From positions 32,465-96,464 of the forward strand of contig NZ_PNFB01000014.1 in assembly GCF_003347015.1 (NCBI RefSeq): DNA of 64,000 nt, given 5' to 3'. This DNA is from Brachybacterium sp. YJGR34 (GTDB taxonomy: Bacteria; Actinomycetota; Actinomycetes; Actinomycetales; Dermabacteraceae). Position 1 is the stretch's first letter. Each line of letters opens with the position of its first letter. The translations under genes were made by a program, and so were the position numbers. Under the pieces are notes generated by a model. The model was given only the letters and a program-made list of their open reading frames with translations, was not told the origin of the DNA and did not search any database. Positions 7,963 through 18,366 of the stretch are shown piece after piece.

Positions 7963-9278
7963 CAGGACCTCCTCATCCGCGGGGCGGTCCGCGCGCGCGA
8001 GAGGGACAGCAGCACCGGGGCCAGGGAGGCGGGGCCCTCCCAGGCGGTCACCGGCACCCCCGCCTCGCGCAGCTCGCGCACGGTCCGCCGCCGGAGCAGG
8101 CGGCGGATCGCCCACGCCTCGGGCCAGAACCGGTCCGAGGAGCTCCCGTCCAGGCGCACCGGCCGCCCGGTCAGCACCGAGACGTCCCCGACGCTGGGCG
8201 GCAGGGTGTCCACGACGATGACGTCGGCCCCGTGGGAGACCAGCACGCCGATCTGCTCGATCACGTCCCTGCTCAGCAGGGGCGAGCAGACCACCACGAG
8301 GGTGCCCGGCCGCACGGTGCGCAGCTGCCGCGCCCGGCGCGGGGTGCCGTCGTCGCGCACCGCGCGGGCGAGGGTGTTCGTGAGCACCCGGAGCTGGCGG
8401 GGCCCGGTGCCGGAGCGCACCGGTCCGATGAGGTGGCCGATGTCGAACACCGCCACCCGGTCACCCGCCGTCAGGTAGTGGCGCGCCACCGCGGCGGTGG
8501 CCCGCACCGTCATGTCCAGGCTCGACGGCGCGCCGTCCGGGGCCCACGGCGCGGGGGCGATGTCCGCGATCGTGTCGGTGACCAGGAGGACCTCGGTGTC
8601 CTGCTCGGTGAAGGTGGCGTTGGTGTGCAGGCGCCCGGTGCGATTGGTGACCCGCCAGTTGATCCGGTGCAGGCGGTCGCCGGTGCGGAACTCCCGCACC
8701 TCCGACAGCGCGGTGCCGTCGCCGCGGCGCCGCGAGAGGTGCACGCCGCTGATGCCGATCGGGGTGGGCACCTCGACCGGGGCGTCGAGCACGGTGGAGG
8801 CCGGCACCGCCCGGATGTCGACCGGCGCCAGCTCCTGCTGGGCGCGGAAGGCCCCCAGACCGTCGGTGACGACCGTGTGGAACGGTCCCACCCGCAGCCG
8901 TCCCCAGCGTCGGGTGCTCACGCGCAGGCGCACCTCCTCCACGGCGGCGAGGGACCCGTACCGCGGGGCGAGGCGGGTCTGGGGCACCATCGGGACGGTG
9001 ATCGCGGTGATCGCCGCCGGGGCGGAGCGCAGGGTGACCGCGGCCGATCCGCCCTCCTCGATGCTGCGGCGACCCGGCAGGACCTCGGGGGCCTCGAACC
9101 CGTCCTCGCGGCCTCGCACCGTCCGCTCCGCGAGCGCCACGAGGGCCCAGGCGAGCAGCGGCAGGCCCGCGAGGATCAGCACCGGCCGGCCCAGCAGCAC
9201 GGCGAGCGTCACCGCGGCGCTGCCCACCACCGCCGCGCGGATCATCGCCGCGGTGGCCCTGGCGGGCAGGAGGGTCAC
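7962..9278 (-). CDS. DUF58 domain protein (VWA-like, MoxR partner)
   Basis: A 438-residue protein with two N-terminal membrane helices (about residues 13-45), a beta-rich middle region, and the DUF58 core around REFRTGDRLHRINWRVTNRTGRL. A VWA-like Rossmann region follows (LLVTDTIAD, then DRVAVFDIG and LVVVCSPLLSRDV). DUF58 proteins are co-encoded with MoxR AAA+ ATPases and are thought to be their substrates or adaptors in envelope or metal-dependent maturation. GTG 9278 overlaps the moxR stop by GTGA. The Asp in LLVTDTIAD occupies the place of the MIDAS-like first acidic residue, although a full DxSxS motif is not present. Confidence 0.88.
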   Translation of the reverse strand: MTLLPARATAAMIRAAVVGSAAVTLAVLLGRPVLILAGLPLLAWALVALAERTVRGREDGFEAPEVLPGRRSIEEGGSAAVTLRSAPAAITAITVPMVPQTRLAPRYGSLAAVEEVRLRVSTRRWGRLRVGPFHTVVTDGLGAFRAQQELAPVDIRAVPASTVLDAPVEVPTPIGISGVHLSRRRGDGTALSEVREFRTGDRLHRINWRVTNRTGRLHTNATFTEQDTEVLLVTDTIADIAPAPWAPDGAPSSLDMTVRATAAVARHYLTAGDRVAVFDIGHLIGPVRSGTGPRQLRVLTNTLARAVRDDGTPRRARQLRTVRPGTLVVVCSPLLSRDVIEQIGVLVSHGADVIVVDTLPPSVGDVSVLTGRPVRLDGSSSDRFWPEAWAIRRLLRRRTVRELREAGVPVTAWEGPASLAPVLLSLSRARTAPRMRRS

Positions 9279-10264
9279 GCGCCGGCGCCCACGGCCGGCG
9301 CCGCGGCGGGGACCTCGACCTGGCCCAGCACGGACTCGACCACGCCGGCGCCGGTCGCGTTCTGCAGCCACAGCTCGGGCTTGACGGTCACCCGATGGTC
9401 CAGGGCGGGGTGGGCGAGGGTCTTGACGTCCTCGGGCACCACATAGCTGCGGCCCCGGATCAGGGCGAGCGCGCGGGCGCAGGTGATGAGGGCGAGGGTG
9501 CCGCGCGGCGAGGCGCCGACCAGCGCGTGCTGGTGCTCCCGCGTCGCGGCCACGATCTCCACCGCGTAGTGCCCGATCGAGTCCTCGACGTGGACGGCCT
9601 CGACCGCCTGCTGGACGCCCAGCAGCCCGGGGGCGTCGAGCACCTCGCGGACGGTCTGCTCCTCGCGCCGGCGGTCCAGGCGGCGGGAGACGACCTCCCA
9701 TTCCTGGGCGGCGGTGGGATAGCCGAAGGTCAGGCGCAGCAGGAAACGATCCAGCTGGGCCTCCGGCAGGGGATAGGTGCCCTCGTGCTCCACCGGGTTG
9801 GCGGTGGCCAGGACGTGGAAGGGCCGCGGCAGCGGCCGCGTCGTGCCCTCGACGGAGACCTGCCGCTCCTGCATCGCCTCGAGCAGCGCGGACTGCGTCT
9901 TCGGTGGGGTGCGGTTGATCTCGTCGGCCAGCAGCAGGCCCGTGAACACCGGTCCGGGGCGGAACTCGAAGTCGCCGGTGCGCTGGTCGAACACCTCGGC
10001 GCCCGTGAGATCCGCAGGCAGCAGGTCCGGGGTGAACTGCGCGCGGGTGAAGGGCAGGCCCAGCGCCTGGGCGAAGGAGCGCGCGGCGAGGGTCTTGCCG
10101 AGTCCGGGGAGGTCCTCGAGCAGGACATGGCCGCCGGCGAAGATGCCGGTGAGGACCAGCTCGAGGGACTCCCGCTTGCCGACCACGGCCGTCTCGACCG
10201 CGTCGAGCACCGCCCGGGCCGCGTCCGTCGCCTCGTCGGGGGTCATGGGCGTGGGCTGGGTCAT
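9275..10264 (-). CDS. MoxR-family AAA+ ATPase
   Basis: A 329-residue cytosolic AAA+ ATPase of the MoxR group, a chaperone-like remodeller. The Walker A motif is at about residues 50-58 (EDLPGLGKT), Walker B is LLLADEINR with Asp114/Glu115, and the sensor-1 region is VLATANPVEHEGTYPLPEAQLDRFL. The C-terminal lid domain includes ASPRGTLALITCARALA. It is first in a three-gene operon with DUF58 and a membrane protein. The promoter is leaderless: TAGGGT lies 6 bp before the ATG. Confidence 0.95.
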   Translation of the reverse strand: MTQPTPMTPDEATDAARAVLDAVETAVVGKRESLELVLTGIFAGGHVLLEDLPGLGKTLAARSFAQALGLPFTRAQFTPDLLPADLTGAEVFDQRTGDFEFRPGPVFTGLLLADEINRTPPKTQSALLEAMQERQVSVEGTTRPLPRPFHVLATANPVEHEGTYPLPEAQLDRFLLRLTFGYPTAAQEWEVVSRRLDRRREEQTVREVLDAPGLLGVQQAVEAVHVEDSIGHYAVEIVAATREHQHALVGASPRGTLALITCARALALIRGRSYVVPEDVKTLAHPALDHRVTVKPELWLQNATGAGVVESVLGQVEVPAAAPAVGAGA

Positions 10265-10270
10265 CCTGCG

Positions 10271-10276
10271 ACCCTA
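10271..10276 (-). promoter_or_regulatory. -10 box for leaderless moxR operon
   Basis: Minus-strand TAGGGT, 6 bp before ATG 10264. Confidence 0.5.
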
Positions 10277-10524
10277 CGTGAGACGCGGCCCACAGCGAGG
10301 GAGGTCCGGGAGACAGGACGGGCGGGGCAGATCACGGTTTGGTCAGGATCGCCGGGGTGCTCAGGGGTGGAGCCTCGCGGTGGGGGCGAGACGATATTCT
10401 GGCGCCCGGTCCGCATCCGTCGAGGGACGGCGTCACGTGCCCGTCGTCGTGCACGGCGGCGTCCGTGGCCGCGACCGCCGTACGCAGCGCCGCTCGTCAT
10501 CCCCGACCGCCCAGAGGTAGGAAC
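10277..10524. promoter_or_regulatory. Divergent intergenic region moxR / ABC ATPase
   Basis: About 250 bp between divergent genes. For the ATPase gene, TATTCT at 10395-10400 is the best -10 candidate, giving a leader of about 118 nt. A GTAGGA Shine-Dalgarno lies 8 nt before ATG 10525. A short CTCGC..GCGAG hairpin precedes the -10. No -35 is evident and no small ORF is convincing. Confidence 0.35.
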
Positions 10525-12321
<1,797 letters not shown>

Positions 12322-12322
12322 G

Positions 12323-13003
12323 GTGGCGCCCACGGACCCGGCCCCGCGGGGCCTGCAGCGGCTGGGGCTGCGCCGCCGGACGGACGGGTCCACGGTCGTC
12401 CGGCCCGGTGGCGCCCTGCTGCTGTGCGTGATCGTGTGGGCGTTCTGTGCGGCCACCGCCCTGCAGGCCTTCTGGCTGCTGGGGCTCGACGGCTGGAGCT
12501 TCGCCGTGCTGCCCGCGGTGGTCTGCGCCGTGCTGTGGGTGCTGCTGTGGGCGCCGCGCGTGGTGGTCCGAGAGGACCGCATCGAGGTGCGCAACGTCCT
12601 GGTCACCCACCACCTGCCGATGGCCGCGATCGAGCGCGCCCGCCTCGGGGCGATGCTCCGCTTCGAGGTCCGCTCCCAGCGCGCCGACGGGGCCGAGGAG
12701 GTCGTGACCGCGTGGAACGCTCCCGGCGTGGGCCGCGACCGACCCCGCGAGCGCCTCGCCCGGGCGGACCGCCGCGCCCCCGGGGCGAGCGCCCGGGCAC
12801 AGGCCGACTGGGCGGAGCGCCTGCGCCGCGACCAGCTCGCGAGTCCCAGCCACGCAGCCGTCGAGGCCTGGGAGCGCTGGGAGGCCGGTCGTGCGGGTGT
12901 CGCGGGGCAGGAGCGACCGGCAGCGACGCGTCGGCTCAACGTCGGCGTCCTCGTCGTGCTGGCCGGGTGCGCCCTCGCCGTGACGGTGCGCGCACTCGTC
13001 TGA
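12323..13003 (+). CDS. PH-domain-like membrane protein
   Basis: A 226-residue protein. Two hydrophobic helices (about residues 31-52 and 57-75) are followed by a bacterial PH-like strand pattern, APRVVVREDRIEVRNVLVTHHLPMAAIERARLG. A charged helical region and a C-terminal hydrophobic segment (about 205-224) follow. This arrangement resembles the actinobacterial PH-domain (bPH) membrane family of unknown function. The GTG start is 1 bp after the ATPase stop, so it is co-transcribed with the ABC ATPase. A functional link to the transporter is only inferred from that coupling. Confidence 0.65.
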   Translation: MAPTDPAPRGLQRLGLRRRTDGSTVVRPGGALLLCVIVWAFCAATALQAFWLLGLDGWSFAVLPAVVCAVLWVLLWAPRVVVREDRIEVRNVLVTHHLPMAAIERARLGAMLRFEVRSQRADGAEEVVTAWNAPGVGRDRPRERLARADRRAPGASARAQADWAERLRRDQLASPSHAAVEAWERWEAGRAGVAGQERPAATRRLNVGVLVVLAGCALAVTVRALV

Positions 13004-13026
13004 CCCCGCCCACCCGGAGCACAGCA

Positions 13027-13056
13027 GGGCCCGGCCACCCTGAGGTGGCCGGGCCC
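13027..13056. terminator. Bidirectional hairpin between convergent genes
   Basis: A perfect 13-bp stem (GGGCCCGGCCACC / GGTGGCCGGGCCC) closed by a CTGA loop, between the ends of the PH-like gene and the substrate-binding-protein gene. No T-tract follows on either strand, as is common in high-GC actinobacteria. Confidence 0.8.
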
Positions 13057-13075
13057 CGCGGGGGTCGGATCAGGC

Positions 13076-14809
13076 TCAGGCGGCCTTGAAGCCCACCGTG
13101 GTCCAGTCGACGGTCTCGAACAGCGAGGCACCGAAGTTCACGACACCCTCGGCGACGCCGAAGACCACGGGCGTCGCGTAGAACGGGATCACGCTGAAGG
13201 ACGCGGCCACGATCGAGGAGAACTCGTTCGAGGCGGCCATGCGGGCCTCCGGGTCCAGCTCGGTCTGCATGGTGTCCGCGAGGTCCGCCAGCTGATCGTC
13301 CAGGTCCAGGCCGGTGTAGTTCTGTCCGGAGTCCGCCGGGTAGAACAGGTTCGCCGAGGACTGCTGGGGGAACAGGGTGCCGATCCAGGAGAAGGTGACC
13401 ATCTCGAAGTCGCCCGTGTCGATGTACTCGTCGAAGTAGGCGTCGGAGGGGACCGTCGTGAGCTCCACGGAGAAGCCCACCGCGTTGAGGTCGGTCTGGA
13501 TCTGGCGGGCGCGGTCCGAGTTGGACTTCACGTCCGCGGGCACGGTGACGGAGAGCGTGAGCTGCTTGCCGTCCTTCTCGCGCACCTCGCCGTTGAGCGC
13601 CCAGCCGGCCTCGTCCAGCAGGGCGTTCGCCGCCTCGGGATCGTAGGTCAGCGGGGCGTCGGTCCCGGCCTCGAAGGAGTCCTCGTAGCCGTCCTGACCG
13701 GGCATGAAGATGTAGTTGTCGACCGGCACCACGGGCGCCTCGAGCGGGCCCACCACGGCCTGGCCCACGGCGTCGCGGTTGATGGCCCGGGCCAGGGCCT
13801 CGCGGACCGCGATGTCGGCCAGAGGGTTGTCCTCGCCGGTGACGTTGAGGGTCACGTGGGTCCAGGTGACGCCGTTGGTCTTCTGGAGCACGGCGTCGCT
13901 GCGGCCGGCGGCCTGCGAGTAGGTGTCGCCGTCGGCGATGTCGATGACGTCGATCTCGCTGTTGGCGAAGGTCGAGGGCATCTGCGCCTGGCTGACCACC
14001 GAGAAGATGATGGTCTCGAGCTTGGGGGCCTGTCCCCACCAGTTCTCGTTCCGCGTCATGGTGACGACCTCGCCGGTCTGGTCGACGTTGTCGACCTTGA
14101 ACGGGCCGTAGGACGGGGTCGGCGTGGTCACGTAGCCCTCGTTGAAGGACTCGGCATCCGCGGTGACCTCCTGCGGGAGGCTCGGGTAGAGGTACTGGAT
14201 CCAGTCCGGGAAGGTGGAGGTGTACTCGATCTCGCCGGTGAACTCGTCATCCGTCTCGCGGACGTCGGCGATGTCCGCCCAGCCGGTGGTGCTGCCCACC
14301 TCGTAGGCCTCGTCGCTGCCGCTGCAGGCCTTCCACTGGGAGATGAAGTCCTGGATCGTGATGGGCGTGCCGTCCTCCCACACACCCTCCGGGTTGTACT
14401 TCACCGTGACGATCTGAGGGTCCTCGCTGGTGATCTCCGCGGAGACGACCGTGTCCGGGTTCAGCTCCACCTCGCCGGTCTCGGAGGCCCGGAAGCTGCC
14501 CGGCCACATCGGGTCGAGGATGTCGGAGAGATCCGCCAGGGCGCCGTTGGTGTGGTAGTAGTTCCACGTGTTGGGCAGCTGGTTCACCGCCAGGCGAAGC
14601 GTGCCGCCGTCCTCGACCTGGTCGTACTCCGCGCGCTCCCAGCCGGTGTTGGGCAGCTCGGAGGCCTCCTCCATGGCCTGGTCGTTCTCCTCGGCGGCCT
14701 GATCGGCCTGCTCCTCGGAGGACTGCTGGCTGCACGCGGCGAGGGCGCCGAGGCCGCCCACGACGGCCGTGCCCTGGAAGAACCGGCGACGGGTGCTGGT
14801 GATGGTCAT
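13076..14809 (-). CDS. Peptide-type ABC transporter substrate-binding lipoprotein (family 5)
   Basis: A 577-residue extracellular solute-binding protein of family 5 (OppA/DppA type). The N-terminus has a twin-arginine-like STRRRFFQG followed by a hydrophobic stretch and a lipobox LAAC with Cys26, predicting Tat export and a lipid anchor. The next 25 residues are Gln/Glu-rich. Body motifs include VWEDGTPITIQDFI and the repeated substrate-loop region typical of family 5. It lies 92 bp downstream of the permease pair and has its own strong AAGGAGA ribosome site. Substrate is probably a peptide but cannot be read from sequence. Confidence 0.92.
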   Translation of the reverse strand: MTITSTRRRFFQGTAVVGGLGALAACSQQSSEEQADQAAEENDQAMEEASELPNTGWERAEYDQVEDGGTLRLAVNQLPNTWNYYHTNGALADLSDILDPMWPGSFRASETGEVELNPDTVVSAEITSEDPQIVTVKYNPEGVWEDGTPITIQDFISQWKACSGSDEAYEVGSTTGWADIADVRETDDEFTGEIEYTSTFPDWIQYLYPSLPQEVTADAESFNEGYVTTPTPSYGPFKVDNVDQTGEVVTMTRNENWWGQAPKLETIIFSVVSQAQMPSTFANSEIDVIDIADGDTYSQAAGRSDAVLQKTNGVTWTHVTLNVTGEDNPLADIAVREALARAINRDAVGQAVVGPLEAPVVPVDNYIFMPGQDGYEDSFEAGTDAPLTYDPEAANALLDEAGWALNGEVREKDGKQLTLSVTVPADVKSNSDRARQIQTDLNAVGFSVELTTVPSDAYFDEYIDTGDFEMVTFSWIGTLFPQQSSANLFYPADSGQNYTGLDLDDQLADLADTMQTELDPEARMAASNEFSSIVAASFSVIPFYATPVVFGVAEGVVNFGASLFETVDWTTVGFKAA

Positions 14810-14901
14810 GGTGTTCTCCTTGTGAGGTGAGACGCCGCCAGGGGAGTGGACGGACGTGGGGTGCGCCGGCGGCGCCGACGGCGAACTGGGGGGCGGTCAG
14901 G

Positions 14902-15861
14902 TCAGGCGCGGTCGGTGCCGCTGGTGGGGTCGAGGGCGTCGCGCAGCGCGTCGCCCACGAGGGACACCGCGGTGAGCAGGGCGATGAGGAATCCGGCCGG
15001 GAAGATGAACAGCCACGGCCGGGAGACCGCCGCGGAGGTGCCGTCCTGCAGCAGGGTGCCCAGGGAGACGTCCGGCGGCTGGATGCCCAGGCCGAAGTAG
15101 GACAGCGAGGTCTCCGCGAGGATCGCGGAGCACACGCCGAGGGTCGCGTCGACGATGAGCAGCGAGGAGACGTTCGGGACGATGTGCCGGGTGAGGATCG
15201 AGAAGGTGCCCACCCCGGAGAAGCGCGCGGCCAGCACGAACTCGCGCTCGCGCAGCGACTTGGTCTGGTTCTTCACGATCTGGGACATGATCATCCAGCC
15301 GAACAGCGCGATGAAGAGCACCAGGATGATCCAGGACATGCTCGCCATCAGCGGCGAGATGATCATGAGGACGTAGAAGATCGGCAGGGTGAGCAGCAGG
15401 TTCACGAGCCAGCCGTGGAACATCTCCACGGGCCCGCCGAGGTACCCGGCCAGCGCGCCCACGAGGGCCGCGATGATCGTGGCGATCGGGGCGGCGATGA
15501 AGCCGATCAGCAGCGACTTGCGCAGCGCCGCCGTGATCGAGGCGTAGAGGTCCACGCCGATCGCGTCGGCCCCGAACCAGTGCTGGGCGCCGGGAGGGGC
15601 GTTGAACCCGTAGGGGTCCTGCTGGCCCACGTCATAGATGTTCGGGATGTTCCCGACCAGGGCGAACAGCACGATGGCGACGGTGATCCCGGTGCCGATC
15701 CAGAAGTTCGGCTTCCGCTTGAGGCGGCGCCAGACCAGCGTGCTGCGGGAGATGGGGCGCTGGCGCATGCCGGTGCCGTCGCCGTCCTGGAGGGCGGCGT
15801 CGAGCTCGAGGACGTCGTGCGCCTCGGGGGAGCCGGGGGGAGGAGTGGACAGGGTCGACAT
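14902..15861 (-). CDS. Peptide-type ABC transporter permease (DppC/OppC-like)
   Basis: A 319-residue inner-membrane permease with six predicted helices: one near residues 55-75 and five in the C-terminal BPD_transp_1 domain. The N-terminal OppC_N-like cytoplasmic segment ends in WRRLKRKPNFWIG. The EAA loop, which docks on the ATPase, is visible as EFVLAARFSGVGTFSILTRHIVPN. Typical FGADAIGVDLYA and LAETSLSYFGLG motifs place it in the DppC group. It begins 3 bp after the stop of the partner permease. Confidence 0.93.
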   Translation of the reverse strand: MSTLSTPPPGSPEAHDVLELDAALQDGDGTGMRQRPISRSTLVWRRLKRKPNFWIGTGITVAIVLFALVGNIPNIYDVGQQDPYGFNAPPGAQHWFGADAIGVDLYASITAALRKSLLIGFIAAPIATIIAALVGALAGYLGGPVEMFHGWLVNLLLTLPIFYVLMIISPLMASMSWIILVLFIALFGWMIMSQIVKNQTKSLREREFVLAARFSGVGTFSILTRHIVPNVSSLLIVDATLGVCSAILAETSLSYFGLGIQPPDVSLGTLLQDGTSAAVSRPWLFIFPAGFLIALLTAVSLVGDALRDALDPTSGTDRA

Positions 15862-15864
15862 GGT

Positions 15865-16899
15865 TCAGATCCTCACCCTCGGGTCGAGTGCGGCGTAGAG
15901 GAACTCGGAGAGCGTGGAGGCGAACAGCACGAGCACCGCGGAGAACAGCACGGTCCCCGCGAGCGCGTTGACGTCCGACTGCTGCACGGCCTGGATGCCG
16001 TACTGGCCCATCCCCGCCCAGGAGAAGACGATCTCCAGGAAGGCGGAGCCCGAGACCAGGGTCCCGAAGTTGTACGCGAAGTAGGTGGACATGGGGATCA
16101 GGGCGACGCGCAGGCCGTGCTTGATGAGCGCGCGGGTGCGGGTCGCGCCCTTCGCCCGGGCGGTGCGGATGAAGTCCGAGCCCAGCACGTCGAGCATCAC
16201 CGCGCGCTGGTAGCGCGAGTAGCCGGCGGCGCCGAAGAGCGTCAGCGCGATCGTGGGCAGGAGCAGGTGGGATATGTAGTCCCAGGTCGTGGGCCAGAAC
16301 CCGGTGACGCCGGGCGTGTAGGCCCCGGTGAAGCGGATGACCTGCCCGCCCATCGCCTGGTTGAACTTGGTCGCCAGGATCATCAGCAGCACGCCGCCCA
16401 CGAAGGTGGGGGTGGAGATGAGGATGAACGAGGCGTAGGAGATGACCTGGTCGGAGGCCTTGTACTGGCGCACCGCGCCCCAGACGCCGGCCGCGACGCC
16501 CACCAGGGCCGCGAGGATCGAGCCGATGATCAGCAGGCGCAGGCTCACGCCCGAGCGGCCCAGCCAGCCCTGCTCCCAGAACAGCAGCCACTGCGAGGGC
16601 TCGCCGAGCATCTGGGTGACGACCGAGCGGTCGTTGAGGTCGGTGCCCAGCTTCTCGGTGAAGGGGGCGGTGACGAAGTTCTCGATCCACCACCAGGTGC
16701 GCAGCAGCACGGGGTCCTTGTCGTTGACGCCGTGCGCGCTGAGGATCGCGTCGATCGAGGCCTCGTCGAGCGGGGGGTTCCGGCCCAGGTAGCGGTTGCG
16801 CGGCTGGAAGAACGAGCTCGCGGCGATATAGGCGAAGACGGTCGCGATGCCCGTGAGGATCGCGTAGTTCACGAACCGTCGCAGGATGTACTTCGTCAC
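15865..16899 (-). CDS. Peptide-type ABC transporter permease (DppB/OppB-like)
   Basis: A 344-residue permease. An N-terminal helix (about 9-30) precedes a large extracytoplasmic loop, followed by five helices. Its EAA loop reads DFIRTARAKGATRTRALIKHGLRVALIP, and VSGSAFLEIVFSWAGMGQYG is the standard DppB motif. GTG 16899 is chosen because AAGGAG lies 8 nt upstream; the longer in-frame ORF has no ribosome site. It is the first gene of the permease-permease-binding protein operon. Confidence 0.93.
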   Translation of the reverse strand: MTKYILRRFVNYAILTGIATVFAYIAASSFFQPRNRYLGRNPPLDEASIDAILSAHGVNDKDPVLLRTWWWIENFVTAPFTEKLGTDLNDRSVVTQMLGEPSQWLLFWEQGWLGRSGVSLRLLIIGSILAALVGVAAGVWGAVRQYKASDQVISYASFILISTPTFVGGVLLMILATKFNQAMGGQVIRFTGAYTPGVTGFWPTTWDYISHLLLPTIALTLFGAAGYSRYQRAVMLDVLGSDFIRTARAKGATRTRALIKHGLRVALIPMSTYFAYNFGTLVSGSAFLEIVFSWAGMGQYGIQAVQQSDVNALAGTVLFSAVLVLFASTLSEFLYAALDPRVRI

Positions 16900-17131
16900 C
16901 GGGCGGCTCCTTCGGGCCTCGGGCCCCTCTCCAGTGCGCCTCCCGCGACGATCGCGCACCCGGCGGACGGGCTCGGGACGGGGGACCGCAGCACTGGTTT
17001 CCTCACTTCATCAGGGAACATCACCCCCTCGGGGGTGTGGTCACGACCACGATCTTCCGCGATCGGATCCCTGAACTGTAGAACAGCGCCACAACCGGAC
17101 AGGCCGGCGTCGGGGAGTTATGGCCGAATCG
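16900..17131 (-). promoter_or_regulatory. Promoter and long leader of the peptide transporter operon
   Basis: On the minus strand TACAGT (17080-17075) is a good -10, giving a leader of about 168 nt before GTG 16899. In that leader lie a CACCCCC/GGGGGTG hairpin (17022-17037) and an adjacent GTGGTC-AC-GACCAC inverted repeat (17037-17050). These are candidate regulatory structures; no known riboswitch class is recognised. No gene is seen here. Confidence 0.4.
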
Positions 17132-17629
17132 TTATTCACACGGCGTCACAAGCTCCCGGAGCGCCCGGTGGAGGGTGCGGCGGTCGATCGAGCCGATCTT
17201 CCCCTCCTCGGCGTCCGGGCGCTGCGCGCGGTCCAGGAGGTCCTGCAGCTCGGGGCTCAGCGGCGGGGCCTGCGGGTCGCGGGCGCGCTCCTCGGCGATC
17301 TCCGCGAGGGTCCGGGCCAGGCCGCGGGCGGTCATGCGGCGACTCGGCTGGGCGCCGTGGATGAGGTCCTCGAGGCGGCGTACGCGCACGTCCTGCCCGT
17401 GGGGGAGCGCGTAGTCGACGTCCAGATCGAGCCGGGGCGCGTCCAGTCCATCGGCCCGGGAGGTCTCGATCCGCACCAGCCACACGGCGGCGCCGGCGGC
17501 GAGGCCACCGGCGATCATGAGCGGGAGGGACAGGCGCAGCTCGACCAGCGCGCACACGCCCACCAGGGCGACGGCCGCCACGGCCCCGCCCAGCAGGTGC
17601 CACAGCAGGAAACGGGCGGCGCGGCTCAC
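17132..17629 (-). CDS. Hypothetical membrane protein downstream of DUF4129 gene
   Basis: A 165-residue protein with two N-terminal helices (about residues 7-30 and 34-52) and a charged, helical cytoplasmic region of about 110 residues. I recognise no family. GTG 17629 overlaps the DUF4129 stop by GTGA, so the pair is translationally coupled and likely works together. Confidence 0.7.
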   Translation of the reverse strand: MSRAARFLLWHLLGGAVAAVALVGVCALVELRLSLPLMIAGGLAAGAAVWLVRIETSRADGLDAPRLDLDVDYALPHGQDVRVRRLEDLIHGAQPSRRMTARGLARTLAEIAEERARDPQAPPLSPELQDLLDRAQRPDAEEGKIGSIDRRTLHRALRELVTPCE

Positions 17630-18366
17630 GGGGTGCGCTCCCGCAGCTGGCGGGCGAGCAGGTCCAGCTGGGCGACGGCCTCCTCGCGGTCCTGCTCGCC
17701 CAGCGGGGCGTCGTCGAACAGAGCGCGCCGGTACAGGTGCGCCAGGCGGTCCAGCGCGGTGCGGTCGAGGGACACGGTGCCCAGCACGGCCACCACGAAC
17801 TCGAGCGTGGTCTGGGACGGCGCGCGCGTGATGCCCGCCCGGGAGATGGCGGCCTCGAGGGCGAGCCAGGCCGCGACCACGGCGTCGTGCGGGTCGACGT
17901 CCAGAGCCAGCCGTTCGCGGGCCTCGGCGAGGGCCGCGCCGGCCTGCTCCTCGGAGAGCTCGTCCTCGGGCACCTCCTCGGCCTCCTGCGGCGAGGGCCG
18001 GACCAGGGCGCGCATGCGCAGCACCAGGGCGAGGAGCACCAGGGCCGCGACCACGGCGGCGAGGACGAGGAGGAGGGTGCCGACGGGGCGGGATCCTCCC
18101 TGCTCGGTCGGTGGACGGGTCGGCATCTCGTAGACGCTCCAGTCCGGTTCGGAGTACTCCTCGGACTCGGGCGGGGGCGGTGTGCGGACCGTCGGCCCCG
18201 ACCCCTCGGAGAGGATCAGGTCGCCCCGGTCGGCCGAGGCGCCGAGGGTCGCGAGCGCGAGGGCGCCGAGCGCGGCGAGCAGCAGCATCGCGGCGAGGCC
18301 CCGGCGGGCGCGCTGCGCCCCGGCGCCGCTCGGCGACCGCTCGCCCGGACCGGCGCCCGATGTCAC
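17626..18366 (-). CDS. DUF4129-domain membrane protein
   Basis: A 246-residue protein: an N-terminal helix (about 27-45), a Pro/Glu/Ser-rich extracytoplasmic segment, a second helix (about 98-120), an acidic linker and a C-terminal DUF4129 domain. The latter shows the HDAVVAAWLALEAAISRAGI and LAHLYRRALFDDAPL motifs. DUF4129 domains normally accompany MoxR/DUF58/transglutaminase genes; here the MoxR-DUF58 operon lies about 7 kb away at 7411-10264. GTG 18366 overlaps the upstream methyltransferase stop by GTGA. Confidence 0.85.
   Translation of the reverse strand: MTSGAGPGERSPSGAGAQRARRGLAAMLLLAALGALALATLGASADRGDLILSEGSGPTVRTPPPPESEEYSEPDWSVYEMPTRPPTEQGGSRPVGTLLLVLAAVVAALVLLALVLRMRALVRPSPQEAEEVPEDELSEEQAGAALAEARERLALDVDPHDAVVAAWLALEAAISRAGITRAPSQTTLEFVVAVLGTVSLDRTALDRLAHLYRRALFDDAPLGEQDREEAVAQLDLLARQLRERTP

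Noticed and set aside
14827..17364. Plus-strand 845-residue frame antisense to the permeases
   Set aside because: Mirrors two membrane permeases; composition not protein-like.
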